Assembly (NCBI GenBank): GCA_017302895.1
Contig: JAFLBV010000002.1
Location: 806,001 to 870,000, forward strand
Source: Ignavibacteria bacterium
Lineage (GTDB): Bacteria > Bacteroidota > Ignavibacteria > Ignavibacteriales > Ignavibacteriaceae
Direction of reading: 5' to 3'
Length of the DNA stretch: 64,000 nt
In this document: positions 34,419 to 44,215 of the stretch, in pieces
How positions within the stretch are numbered: the stretch's first letter is position 1
Layout: each line of letters starts with the position of its first letter
The notes under the pieces: model-generated
Databases searched by the model: none
What the model was told of the DNA's origin: nothing
Seen by the model: the letters and a program-made list of their open reading frames with translations, nothing else
Translations under genes and position numbers: made by a program

Positions 34419-35734
34419 AGAAGTCCTTTTTCTTTCAGAATCTTCTCTAAAGTTATTCCGCCAATCTCCTGCAGGTCATATCCCACTCTGGTAGATGGTT
34501 TGTTAATCTTCAGAATTCTTCCAAGATCGATTGGAGTACCAATAACCACACTGTCACAGTCGGTGGCATTTATGGTATCTTCCAAATCTTTCACCTGGTC
34601 ATCTCCATAACCCATTGCAGGGAGAAGAACACCAATTTTTGGATATTTTTCATAGGTTGAAGTAATTGATTTTACTGTCCATGGTCTCGGATCAACAAGC
34701 TCTGCAGCACCATAATTCATGGCAGCCACGGTTCCGGCTCCGAATTCCATCTCACCGTGTGTAAGAGTTGGACCATCTTCAACCACAAGAACTCTCTTAC
34801 CTTTGATCACTTCCGGGTTGTCAACTGTGATAGGTGAAGCACCATCAATTATCTGAGCTTTTGGATTCACCGATCTTATATAGTTACGAACTGAAAGTAC
34901 ATTCTTAGGTTCAGCCGATTCAATTTTGTTTATAACAACAACATCAGCCAGACGAATGTTAACATTGCCCGGGTAATAGGTTGATTCATGACCCGGTCTG
35001 AGGGGATCTGCTACAGTAATTGTGAGATCTGGTTTATAGAACGAAAAATCGTTGTTTCCGCCATCCCAGATTATAACATCAGCTTCTTTTTCTGCCTGTG
35101 CAAGGATATCGCCGTAATCGACACCTGCATATATTACACCACCGTTTGCCACATGTGGTTCATACTCTTCGATCTCTTCGATTGTGCACTTGTGAGTTTT
35201 GAGGTCTTCAAGTGTACCAAATCTCTGTACCCGCTGTTTTTCAAGGTCACCGTAAGGCATTGGATGTCTTACTGCAACAACTTTTTTGCCGGCTGCTCTG
35301 AGAAGCTCGACAACTTTTCTTGAAGTCTGGGATTTTCCACTCCCCGTTCTTACAGCAACAATCGCGATCACCGGTTTCGATGATTTAAGCATGGTCTGTT
35401 TTGTTCCGATAAGTGTGAAGGAGGCGCCGGCAGCATTAACTTCGGCAGATTTGTTCATTACATAGTTGTAGGGGACATCAGAATATGAGAAGTAAACTTC
35501 ATCTATATTCATCTCTTTTATCAGTTTGGTGAGGTCTTTCTCGTCATAGATCATAATACCGTCCGGATAAAGTTTTCCTGCTAGTGATGCAGGGTACTTT
35601 CTTCCGTCGATATTAGGGATCTGAGTAGCCGTAAAGGCTTTTACATTATACTCCTCTTTATCCCTGAACCAGGTATTAAAGTTGTGAAAGTCTCTTCCTG
35701 CGGCTCCCATGATAAGGATGTTTTTCCGCTCCAT
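34415..35734 (-). CDS. Cyclic 2,3-diphosphoglycerate synthetase-like GTPase
   Basis: A 439-aa protein. Residues 1-125 are an alpha/beta domain starting ILIMGAAGRDFHNFN. A P-loop NTPase domain follows with VAVRTGSGKSQTSRKV (Walker A) near residue 128, the DGGNNDFSFY segment near residue 225 and the NKIE specificity-type motif near residue 270. Archaeal homologues are reported to cyclise 2,3-diphosphoglycerate using ATP. Bacterial homologues beside arcC and argF, as here, probably do something else, perhaps linked to carbamoyl-phosphate chemistry; that is inference. It lies 15 bases after glmS and overlaps arcC by four bases. Confidence 0.82.
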   Translation of the reverse strand: MERKNILIMGAAGRDFHNFNTWFRDKEEYNVKAFTATQIPNIDGRKYPASLAGKLYPDGIMIYDEKDLTKLIKEMNIDEVYFSYSDVPYNYVMNKSAEVNAAGASFTLIGTKQTMLKSSKPVIAIVAVRTGSGKSQTSRKVVELLRAAGKKVVAVRHPMPYGDLEKQRVQRFGTLEDLKTHKCTIEEIEEYEPHVANGGVIYAGVDYGDILAQAEKEADVIIWDGGNNDFSFYKPDLTITVADPLRPGHESTYYPGNVNIRLADVVVINKIESAEPKNVLSVRNYIRSVNPKAQIIDGASPITVDNPEVIKGKRVLVVEDGPTLTHGEMEFGAGTVAAMNYGAAELVDPRPWTVKSITSTYEKYPKIGVLLPAMGYGDDQVKDLEDTINATDCDSVVIGTPIDLGRILKINKPSTRVGYDLQEIGGITLEKILKEKGLL

Positions 35735-35749
35735 AGATTCTCCATTTTG

Positions 35750-37582
35750 TTATTCAACTGTTACGCTTTTAGCTAAGTTTCGTGGTTGATCCACATTTAA
35801 GCCTTTTTTCATCGCAATATGGTATGCGAGCAGTTGAAGCGGAATGACCGTAAGAATGGGCATCAGTATCGATCTTGTCGTGGGTATCTTTATGGAGTAA
35901 TCAGCCAGATCATCGATCTGTTCATCATCGTTGGTGGCTATTGCTATTACAACTCCTTTACGGGCCTTTATCTCTTCGATATTACTTACAATTTTATCGT
36001 AAGTAGCATCTTTAGGCGCTATGAATACCACAGGCATGTTTTCATCGACCAGTGCTATTGGTCCGTGCTTCATTTCTGCCGCGGGGTAACCTTCTGCGTG
36101 AATGTATGAAATTTCTTTCAACTTCAGAGCGCCCTCCAATGCCACGGGGAAGTTGTACCCTCTCCCTAAATAAAGGAAGTTAGTGGCATTTTTGAATTTT
36201 TCTGCAATTTGTTCTATTAAATCGTTTTGTTTTAAAATCTCTTTGGCATACTCGGGAATTTTCTTGAATTCTTCCACGAGGCTCTTCCCCTCTTCCAGAG
36301 TGAGGTTTTTACGCCTTGCGAGCAATATTGTAATTAGAGCAAGGACGACGAGCTGCGAGGTAAATGCCTTTGTGGATGCCACACCAATCTCCGGACCGGC
36401 GTGTACATAAACTCCCGACTTGCTCTCCCTTGCGATGGAACTCCCTACAACATTACAAATTCCAAGACAGAGTGCACCTCTCCTTTTTGCTTCTTTCAAA
36501 GCTGCGAGAGTATCGGCAGTTTCACCCGATTGCGAGATAAAGAAAACCGCATCACCGGGTCCAACAATAGGATTCCTGTATCTGAACTCGCTTGCATACT
36601 CCACTTCAGTTGTCACTCTGAGATATGTTTCAAACATATACTTCCCTACCAGTGCAGAGTGCCACGAAGTACCGCACGCAATGATGATTATCCTTTTTAC
36701 ATATAGAAGATGGTCGAGAACATTTTCCAAACCTCCAAGCTTCACATCACCATTTTCCAGAACAAGCCTTCCCCGAATCGAATTTTTAAGGGATTCGGGC
36801 TGTTCCATAATCTCTTTTAGCATAAAGGTCGGATAACCACCTTTATCTATCTCATCCAGAGTCATCTCGATTTGATGAACTTCCTTGTCAACCTCGATAT
36901 CCTCAATGGTTTTTGTGAGATAGTGATCCTTAAACACTTCAACTATCTCCCCGTCTTCAAGATAAACCACTTTTTTTGTGTGTTGAAGTATCGCCGATAC
37001 ATCAGAAGCTACAAAATTTTCACCGTCACCAATTCCCAAAAGGAGTGGAGAACCTTTTTTGGCTGCAACGATGCGGTCAGGTTCCTTGGTGTAGATTACT
37101 GCAATGCCGTAAGTTCCCTCAACTTCGTTGAGACCACGACGGACTGCCTCAAAGAGGGTATATCCGGACTTTATGTAGGTATCAAAGAGATGTGCCAAAA
37201 CTTCAGTATCTGTTGCACTTTTAAATTTGCAACCATGCTGCTTAAGGCCGGCTTTGAGGGTGGAATAGTTTTCAATTATACCGTTGTGTATCAAAATCAA
37301 ATCACCGTCATCGTTCGAGTGAGGGTGCGCATTCACTTCATTCGGTTCACCATGAGTCGCCCAACGGGTATGCCCAATACCTATCGTTGAATCGATTCCG
37401 CTTTCAATAACTGCTTTTTCAAGTTGAGCCACTTTCCCCTTAATCTTGGTTACTTCTATGTTCCCTTTTCTTATAACACCAAGACCGGCAGAATCGTAAC
37501 CCCGGTATTCCAAACGCTTCAATCCCTCAATAATTACGGGTACGCAACTGTTGTTTCCAATATAACCGACTATTCCACACAT
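35750..37582 (-). CDS. glmS: Glutamine-fructose-6-phosphate aminotransferase
   Basis: A 610-aa enzyme that makes glucosamine-6-phosphate for peptidoglycan and surface glycans. The N-terminal glutaminase begins MCGIVGYIG with catalytic Cys2 exposed after Met removal, followed by HTRWATHGEP and HNGIIENY. Two SIS domains follow (CGTSWHSA near residue 303, ISQSGETADT near 350, STKAFTSQ near 402). The C-terminus LAKSVTVE matches the family. It is the first gene of the group running to argF. I looked for a glmS ribozyme in the 100-base upstream gap and did not see one. Confidence 0.96.
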   Translation of the reverse strand: MCGIVGYIGNNSCVPVIIEGLKRLEYRGYDSAGLGVIRKGNIEVTKIKGKVAQLEKAVIESGIDSTIGIGHTRWATHGEPNEVNAHPHSNDDGDLILIHNGIIENYSTLKAGLKQHGCKFKSATDTEVLAHLFDTYIKSGYTLFEAVRRGLNEVEGTYGIAVIYTKEPDRIVAAKKGSPLLLGIGDGENFVASDVSAILQHTKKVVYLEDGEIVEVFKDHYLTKTIEDIEVDKEVHQIEMTLDEIDKGGYPTFMLKEIMEQPESLKNSIRGRLVLENGDVKLGGLENVLDHLLYVKRIIIIACGTSWHSALVGKYMFETYLRVTTEVEYASEFRYRNPIVGPGDAVFFISQSGETADTLAALKEAKRRGALCLGICNVVGSSIARESKSGVYVHAGPEIGVASTKAFTSQLVVLALITILLARRKNLTLEEGKSLVEEFKKIPEYAKEILKQNDLIEQIAEKFKNATNFLYLGRGYNFPVALEGALKLKEISYIHAEGYPAAEMKHGPIALVDENMPVVFIAPKDATYDKIVSNIEEIKARKGVVIAIATNDDEQIDDLADYSIKIPTTRSILMPILTVIPLQLLAYHIAMKKGLNVDQPRNLAKSVTVE

Positions 37583-37684
37583 GGCACGATTCCTGTGATT
37601 GAAAAATAATAAAATACATTATTCAAGATAAAAAACTTTAACAATATGGAAAACTCTTAAACGCACTAAAAAAAATATTTTGGT

Positions 37685-38365
37685 CTATTTTTTACAAACA
37701 GCGAATATAATGTAACGATTTTTCGAGGGTACCATCTTTTCGAGAAAACCGTCAAGCTTTCCCAACATCCTTCTTTGCCCCTCTGATCTGCCAAAAGCAC
37801 CTGTAAAGCCGGCGGTTTTGAAAGAAAATGAGGAAAACATGCCACACAATTCCTCCGCCTCCTCAATCGTAATGTACCGCCAGTAGGATGCCCATTTGAT
37901 GAATTTTTTGCGAAGAAAAGTGTGAATTGGAGATGCTACAAGGTTTTCTGCAAACAGGAGTACTCCACCCGGTTTCAACACACGGTAAATTTCGGATATT
38001 CCCTTCTGTTGATTTTCTTTCGAACGAAGAGCTCCAAGTACCGACTTGAACATTACCACATCAAACGATGAGTCAGGGTATCGAAGTGAAGTCAGATCGG
38101 CATTTTCATAGGTTATCCAATTGGTAACCTGATACCTCTGATGCATGGCTTTTGCTTCACCGGAAACTCCTTCAAGGTCGGTAGAAGTAACAATTGCTCC
38201 CTTATATGCAAGCCAAAGGGAGAGACCACCATGCCTCTCCCCTATCGCAAGAGCTTTTTTACCTGTAAGATCACCTGCCAGTCTACCAAAAAAAGGGAGG
38301 CACTTCGACCAGTTAACAACATCCCACTCGATTACATCTTTAACAAACTGTTCGCCGGAAGTCAT
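37685..38365 (-). CDS. Class I SAM-dependent methyltransferase
   Basis: A 226-aa methyltransferase. Motif I is KALAIGERHGGLSLWLA near residue 37 (GERHGG in place of the common GxGxG), the acidic post-I position is STDLEGV, and motif post-II is SFDVVMFKSVLGAL near residue 105. A PGGVLLFAEN loop follows. This is the Methyltransf_11/25 pattern. It starts eight bases after the PorU-like gene and may be co-expressed with it. The substrate is unknown; a role in lipid, quinone or glycan methylation cannot be decided from the sequence. Confidence 0.82.
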   Translation of the reverse strand: MTSGEQFVKDVIEWDVVNWSKCLPFFGRLAGDLTGKKALAIGERHGGLSLWLAYKGAIVTSTDLEGVSGEAKAMHQRYQVTNWITYENADLTSLRYPDSSFDVVMFKSVLGALRSKENQQKGISEIYRVLKPGGVLLFAENLVASPIHTFLRKKFIKWASYWRYITIEEAEELCGMFSSFSFKTAGFTGAFGRSEGQRRMLGKLDGFLEKMVPSKNRYIIFAVCKK

Positions 38366-38373
38366 ATAAAGGT

Positions 38374-41300
38374 CTATTTAACCTTCGCTATTTTTTCGAT
38401 GGTCGTTTTTGTACGGTCTTTGTACTTTGTGATAAGTTTATAAAGATATACACCATTCGCTATTTCGTCCCCGTCTTCATCCCTGCCATCCCAATAGACT
38501 TTATTCAAACCAATCTGCATTGCTGTCGATGGAACAACCAGTTCCTTGATAAGTCTTCCGGCAATAGTGAATATTTTGATTTTCACCTCATCGGGCGGAA
38601 TATTTCCACGCAATTCATAAGTGAACCAGGTCTCGGTTGTGAATGGATTCGGATAATTATATATCTGCTGAATATCATCTTTGTCATAGATGAAAAACTG
38701 ATACTTCTGGGCTACATTACTGTACGGTATGTCAGACGCATCTTTTGTGAAAACCTCAAGTGTTTGCTTACCCTGTTTCAACCATGGCTTCCAGGTCACA
38801 TCCAGTCTGGAATTGGGCCAAGGGGTGTAAGAGGTGTTGACAGTGTCTTTTTTGAAACCTACAGGTTTTCCGTTCAGCACTATACTCAACCGTGTTGTAT
38901 CGAGTGGTAAAGGGCTGTTATCCGTGAGCACAATCTCAATAAGCGGGTTACTCGAAATAATATCACCATTTATGAGATCCCGCTTATCAAATGTGATCGT
39001 AAAATCAGGTTTTATGGTGTCACGCGTAACATAGAAACTGTCAGCTCCAATGTTATTGAAGGTGTACATTTCGGTTCCCTCCATTGTGACAACAGCGCGA
39101 ACCTTGTTGTTGAAAACTATCTTTGAAGTATTGATCGTGTGCGATACAGTATGAAATGTATCCGCTGCAATTTTGAACTTTTCTGTGTAGAAAGGTTCGT
39201 CGGCATCTCCAAGATACAATTTCGCTGTGGTGGAATCAGAGGGCACTTTCCCGATATTCCTCACTTTAAGCGAGACAGTAATGTCAAAACCCTGAATCAG
39301 GCTGTCGGGATCGAATGTAAAATCGTTGTTTGAGATGGTTATCTCCGGTACCTCGGTTTCGCAATCCACATGTATCGATCTGATAAACATCGGGTTGGTC
39401 GTGGAGTACGATGTGTCTTCCATAGAAACTACGGTTCGCATATAGGGATATGCCTGCGGACTGTACCCTGAGATATCAAAACCATTTGGTATACCGACAC
39501 GAAGTGTATCCCACTGTCTTGTAACACTGTTAAGTCCGTGGAGGTCAACCTGATAGAGTGAGGTCGCATTGCTTGTCACGATTTCATAATTAACCTTGTT
39601 CCATTTCGTAGCCGGTCCGATCTCTTTGGAGACAAGTTTTCCCTCAGAGTCGAGATAATACCCGGCAAAAACAGCGATGCGCTTTTGTATTGTATCATTT
39701 CGACGGTAAACGGTGGCATATATTTCGTCACTGTCTTCGTCATAAACCCACGAATAGAACCGCTTCAAGTCCCTTAGAACTTTGGTGTCCCAGCTTAACC
39801 ATTCTCCGAGGTAGCTGCCATCCGAAAGTCTGGCTGCCATGAAAAATCCGGAAGCGTAGTCTTCGTACATATACAGAATATCACCAACTATGAAAAAACC
39901 GGCTACCGATGCATAAGGCTCGATAAGTGGAAGTTCGATGTCCCGTTCAACACTCCAGTTTGCTGGATTAAACACTCTGACTATGGAAGCTCTTCTTCCG
40001 TTGATCCTTTTGTTTGCGAAATTGTAGATTTTACCGTCGTATGCGGCAATCATATACTTACCAACAACTCTCTCATCTCCAAAATCAAAATCGAGCAACC
40101 CTTGAGTCAGCTGTATACTGTCAAGCTTTCCGACAGTCGGTTCCACTTTGTATAAAACATTTGAGTTTTCACCCGGATAGTAGATATGCCCGTTAAGGTA
40201 TGCCATCTGGAGCCGGATCTGTTGCTTAAACCCGGGAACAGTACCGTAAAATTCACCCTGATTCGTTCCGTTTTTACCGGTACCGACTATATAAATTTGT
40301 GACTTGCCGTCAGGATTTCTTTTTTGAACATCAAACCAGTAATCAGCGATATAAAGATATTTGCCGTCGGTGGTCAAACAAGTCATGCCTACAGTATCAA
40401 GCTCCTCTATATGAGTTAGAGCGAACTCCCGTTTCAATCTTGGATTTGACGGTCTCGGAACTTTTCGTTCAGTGTTAAGCAAAAGCCCGTCGTAAATCTT
40501 TGAATAAGTAAGGTTTTGTATCTCTGAATTCAGGAGCAAATTGCCTTTAAAGTAATAACCCCTCTTTTCACCATCAACGGAAGAGTAAGTTCTGGGTGTC
40601 GACCATCTGCCGTAATCCTGTCCGTCAACAATCCGTGCCCGCCAGAAATATCTTCCCGGAGGAAGTACTGATAATGAGTACTTGAGAAGACCTTCATTTG
40701 CTTTCAAATTTTCCAGCACAAAAAGTGGTGATGCAAAATTTGATGCGGTATCTATTTCAACACCGTAAACAAATCCTCTGTTTATGTAGTACCCGATGTC
40801 AGCAAGCTCAATATCCGTCAGTTTTTGTGAGGTAAACCCGTCGGGAGGGTACAGAAGACTCGGTTCGGAAATATCATAAACTGCGATTTGTCTTTGCCCT
40901 TTGTTGTCAGTCAGATCGTCTTCATCCACGAGTCCACCGGGATTTATCTCTGCGAAAATGGTTATCAAACCGCTTACCGGGGTTGCCCATTTGAAAGTGA
41001 GTGAATCGTTATTTCCAAATACAGGAACCCGCTTTGTACTGATAATCCCGGAAGTATCACCGGCTGAAAAACTTAAAGTTACATTTACCGAATCACCCGT
41101 TTTTATTCCATAATTGGACATTTTCACCATCATCGAGAGTGTGTCGCCCTTTAGCGGAGTAGTGGATGAGAAACTCAGATCATTGTTTGCAATTGCAAAA
41201 TCGGGTTTTGTTGGTACAGCAAGACGGAGTCCTGATTCGCCAAGGTATGTAAGAAGTGCAATCTGGTTAATATAGTAACCAACCGGCGGAGTTCTTACTT

Positions 41301-44127
41301 TTGCCGCAAGAGTGGAAAGACCGGTAACATAATTCTTAAGATTAAACATCTCATCGAAGAGAAGGCCGTTGAAATATGTACCAATCTGCCAGTGAGTAAG
41401 ACCCGAACTTCCGAAAAATCCGATGGCGCCTTTATTTGGAATTTTCAGGAACTGCTCTCCAAACACATCCTGATTGTCGTAATGGGCTGTGTAGCATGTA
41501 ACGCTTATTACAAAAGGAAGTCGGTCGTCATTGTGCAACTGATAAATGTGGTTATTCGTGAAAATGAGATCCCACTGGTAGCCGCCTCCATGTCCGTAAT
41601 AATTAGCAACCACAACCCCCTTGTCGAAAGCTGCCAGAATTTCGGGAGTTGATCCGGCATATTTTTGTTCTTCCGGATTGCTTGGGTATCTGCAGTACGC
41701 GACCGCATTAAAACCCTTTGGCTCGAGGAAATTGTCTTTTAACTTCAGCGACTCTCTGTTGAATCCAAACTGAAGCTCATCCTGCTCGTCGATACCGGAA
41801 GACATCAGAAGAACCGACTCCCTCCATTTCTTTGTATTGTCACCCGGGTAGTTTTCCACTTTCCCCATGACAATATTTCCTTCCTCAATTGTCTCAATTG
41901 AAAGACGGGAGATTGCCATGTCGGGAGTAATGTCTTCTCCGGTTAAAGCGACTAAAGAATTGTCGCTCGCAGCAATTCCGTACTGAATCGAGTGGAAAGG
42001 AAGTGAGGGGATATAGTTTTCCCTGCTGTCGGGAAGAATTTTTCTGTAGTCAAAACTCATGTCACCAACGAGTGTTACATACAGCGGTGCCGGTCTGCGG
42101 AATGATTCAAAAGCATATTTCAGGAATGATTTTATCGCGAACGGATCCATCAATCCGCCGGAAAACTCGTCGTAAATTTCCATCACATCAACGCTGTAAA
42201 CCCTCAATGGAGTCTCACCGGGGGAAATCGGGGTCGTCCTGCGAAACTGTGCAAGTCTCTCGGCTATCTGTTTGAATTTCGGGTGATAGACAATGATGTA
42301 ATCAGCTTCGTTATTTGGATTTTTGATATTCGAAGGTACATCCACTTTTATAGAGTCGACTCTTAATCCATAATCGGCATCGACGGCGAAATAGTCAATA
42401 ATCTTGTCTGACTGGACCGAATCCTGGAAAAGAACATCCCCCTGTGGATTTCTAAGGATCCAGGGTTTGATTATTCTTTCGGCTCTGTCAGGAATGTAAA
42501 CAAACATTGTATCGCCTGTCCAGTTGAATATCCAGAATGATCTGTTACCCGAAACACCAATCGGATTCTGGAAGCGGAAATACTCTCCGGCAGCACGATG
42601 GAGACGCCAGTACTCAAGTTCATACCAGTTTACTCTGAGCTCATCATTCCGGTCGTCAAGGCAGATATTGCCGTCAGTTACTACTTTAAACTGATTACCC
42701 TCGCTGGCAATAACAATTGAATCGGTTGTAATATTGAATGTGGAGTCGAAGAGAATTTTATCCTGTCCGTTCCATTTCAGATTGGCAATTTTTCGGTCGT
42801 TGATAAACAGATTGACACTGTGAACGAAATTACACGGGTAAACTGTTGTTGTAATTCCATGTATTTCAGCGCGAACACGTAGAAAAGGTCTTTGAGGGTC
42901 AAGGTCCGGCAACCGCTCAAAACGGTGGGCAAATCCATTTTCGGGCACTCCTCTAAAGGCATTGATTCTTTGCCAGAACCAGTAATCTCTGTTTCCGTTT
43001 GGAGCCCAGCCTAATCTTTCATAAATTTTGTCTTCTTCAAAATGAAGTCTGTCCACTGAGTAATTTAGACCTGCAGATGGAGCAGAGATGGTTCCGTCTC
43101 TGTCCTTGTATCTCAGCCCGCTTGTATCAGCCTGGTAGGAGAACCAAAAAACATTCGACTTATTGTACAAATTCAGGGTAGCATTCGGGGATGCAGGCAT
43201 CGAGTCACCGGCAAAAATGATGTAACTCCTGCGGGTAAAAATGGAATCATTTTCGCCATAGATTGCCAGAGGTACCTCCCCTTTAGGTCCAAATATTTGC
43301 AGTTTTTTGTTCTGAATTTGGAGGTTTGCAGGCATTCCGGCCTCAATAAGTTCCTCGTAAGTCAGTTTGTAAATATTTCTTTTGTTCAGATACAATTTTA
43401 GATATTGCTTGGACGGGTCGTACCATTTGGTCTGCGAAGCGGGGTTGTCGGGAAGATTTGATTTTTTCTCACCGATCCACTTTTTGGCATCTTCAAAGTT
43501 AATAATTGTGTTTTTCAGAAACTGAGCGGTCGCCTGGTCACTGACCGGTGTAACCATGAATGCATCACTGTATTCGATGTTATAATCGATTCTTACAGTA
43601 ATCGAATTGTATCTTACGAGTTCCCTCGACACAGGATTGTATTGATACGGTGAAACAATTACAGGTTGAATTTCAGAGAAACGGAATGAATATCTTCCTT
43701 CGAGACGGGCAAGCACACTCGGGAAATAACGGTCGATATTGTACAGGTCTTTGTCGAAAAAGAGCAATTCCGGTTTAAAGGCGATTGAATCGACGAGAGA
43801 AAAAGGAAGGATGAAACGGTTTTCAGTCTCCCCTCTTTCAGAGGCAATCACGGATATATTTGGTTTTGAATTGTAGCTTATTCCAACCGAAACTGAATAC
43901 TCAGGTATTGCAGGCTCCCCTTCCTTCATGAAATACATTCCATCTCCCGGGAAATACGAGAATTTCCGTCCGCCAATCAATGTATCCCTGACCTTCGTAA
44001 AATTACGGAGATCAAACTTTACCACCATGTATTCAGGGGTTTTTTCGAGAATTACATACTTTTGAGGGAAGATTTCGGCAATTAAGGCGAGGAGAAAGAG
44101 GATAATTAAGCCGCGAAGTCTGAGCAT
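38374..44127 (-). CDS. porU: PorU-like type IX secretion sortase (C25 gingipain-type peptidase), extra-long form
   Basis: A 1917-aa exported protein. After a signal peptide (1-21) come PorU-type N-terminal beta domains (about 25-600). A C25 peptidase domain spans about 620-1000, with His846 in YYGHGGGY and Cys878 in VTCYTAHYD forming the expected dyad. CARDB-type Ig domains (about 1030-1110) follow, then a propeller-like region (about 1215-1590), further CARDB-like domains and a C-terminal sorting domain (IYNYPNPFTTETWF). PorU removes the sorting domains of T9SS cargo and attaches them to anionic lipid. Most PorU proteins are near 1100-1300 residues, so the ~600 extra residues are unusual. 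It could instead be a secreted C25 protease that is itself cargo. Confidence 0.82.
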   Translation of the reverse strand: MLRLRGLIILFLLALIAEIFPQKYVILEKTPEYMVVKFDLRNFTKVRDTLIGGRKFSYFPGDGMYFMKEGEPAIPEYSVSVGISYNSKPNISVIASERGETENRFILPFSLVDSIAFKPELLFFDKDLYNIDRYFPSVLARLEGRYSFRFSEIQPVIVSPYQYNPVSRELVRYNSITVRIDYNIEYSDAFMVTPVSDQATAQFLKNTIINFEDAKKWIGEKKSNLPDNPASQTKWYDPSKQYLKLYLNKRNIYKLTYEELIEAGMPANLQIQNKKLQIFGPKGEVPLAIYGENDSIFTRRSYIIFAGDSMPASPNATLNLYNKSNVFWFSYQADTSGLRYKDRDGTISAPSAGLNYSVDRLHFEEDKIYERLGWAPNGNRDYWFWQRINAFRGVPENGFAHRFERLPDLDPQRPFLRVRAEIHGITTTVYPCNFVHSVNLFINDRKIANLKWNGQDKILFDSTFNITTDSIVIASEGNQFKVVTDGNICLDDRNDELRVNWYELEYWRLHRAAGEYFRFQNPIGVSGNRSFWIFNWTGDTMFVYIPDRAERIIKPWILRNPQGDVLFQDSVQSDKIIDYFAVDADYGLRVDSIKVDVPSNIKNPNNEADYIIVYHPKFKQIAERLAQFRRTTPISPGETPLRVYSVDVMEIYDEFSGGLMDPFAIKSFLKYAFESFRRPAPLYVTLVGDMSFDYRKILPDSRENYIPSLPFHSIQYGIAASDNSLVALTGEDITPDMAISRLSIETIEEGNIVMGKVENYPGDNTKKWRESVLLMSSGIDEQDELQFGFNRESLKLKDNFLEPKGFNAVAYCRYPSNPEEQKYAGSTPEILAAFDKGVVVANYYGHGGGYQWDLIFTNNHIYQLHNDDRLPFVISVTCYTAHYDNQDVFGEQFLKIPNKGAIGFFGSSGLTHWQIGTYFNGLLFDEMFNLKNYVTGLSTLAAKVRTPPVGYYINQIALLTYLGESGLRLAVPTKPDFAIANNDLSFSSTTPLKGDTLSMMVKMSNYGIKTGDSVNVTLSFSAGDTSGIISTKRVPVFGNNDSLTFKWATPVSGLITIFAEINPGGLVDEDDLTDNKGQRQIAVYDISEPSLLYPPDGFTSQKLTDIELADIGYYINRGFVYGVEIDTASNFASPLFVLENLKANEGLLKYSLSVLPPGRYFWRARIVDGQDYGRWSTPRTYSSVDGEKRGYYFKGNLLLNSEIQNLTYSKIYDGLLLNTERKVPRPSNPRLKREFALTHIEELDTVGMTCLTTDGKYLYIADYWFDVQKRNPDGKSQIYIVGTGKNGTNQGEFYGTVPGFKQQIRLQMAYLNGHIYYPGENSNVLYKVEPTVGKLDSIQLTQGLLDFDFGDERVVGKYMIAAYDGKIYNFANKRINGRRASIVRVFNPANWSVERDIELPLIEPYASVAGFFIVGDILYMYEDYASGFFMAARLSDGSYLGEWLSWDTKVLRDLKRFYSWVYDEDSDEIYATVYRRNDTIQKRIAVFAGYYLDSEGKLVSKEIGPATKWNKVNYEIVTSNATSLYQVDLHGLNSVTRQWDTLRVGIPNGFDISGYSPQAYPYMRTVVSMEDTSYSTTNPMFIRSIHVDCETEVPEITISNNDFTFDPDSLIQGFDITVSLKVRNIGKVPSDSTTAKLYLGDADEPFYTEKFKIAADTFHTVSHTINTSKIVFNNKVRAVVTMEGTEMYTFNNIGADSFYVTRDTIKPDFTITFDKRDLINGDIISSNPLIEIVLTDNSPLPLDTTRLSIVLNGKPVGFKKDTVNTSYTPWPNSRLDVTWKPWLKQGKQTLEVFTKDASDIPYSNVAQKYQFFIYDKDDIQQIYNYPNPFTTETWFTYELRGNIPPDEVKIKIFTIAGRLIKELVVPSTAMQIGLNKVYWDGRDEDGDEIANGVYLYKLITKYKDRTKTTIEKIAKVK

Positions 44128-44215
44128 AAAATAAACCGTTGTTTCTTGAAATTAAAGTTCAATTTACAATGAAAACAAATTGTAAAACAAGAGAAAAAAT
44201 TAATATCTTAAATGG

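Noticed and set aside
37583..37684. glmS ribozyme upstream of glmS
   Set aside because: The gap is only about 100 bases and shows none of the nested stems expected; the ribozyme is also longer.
37666..37866. Minus-strand 66-codon frame
   Set aside because: Overlaps the methyltransferase gene in another frame; shadow only.
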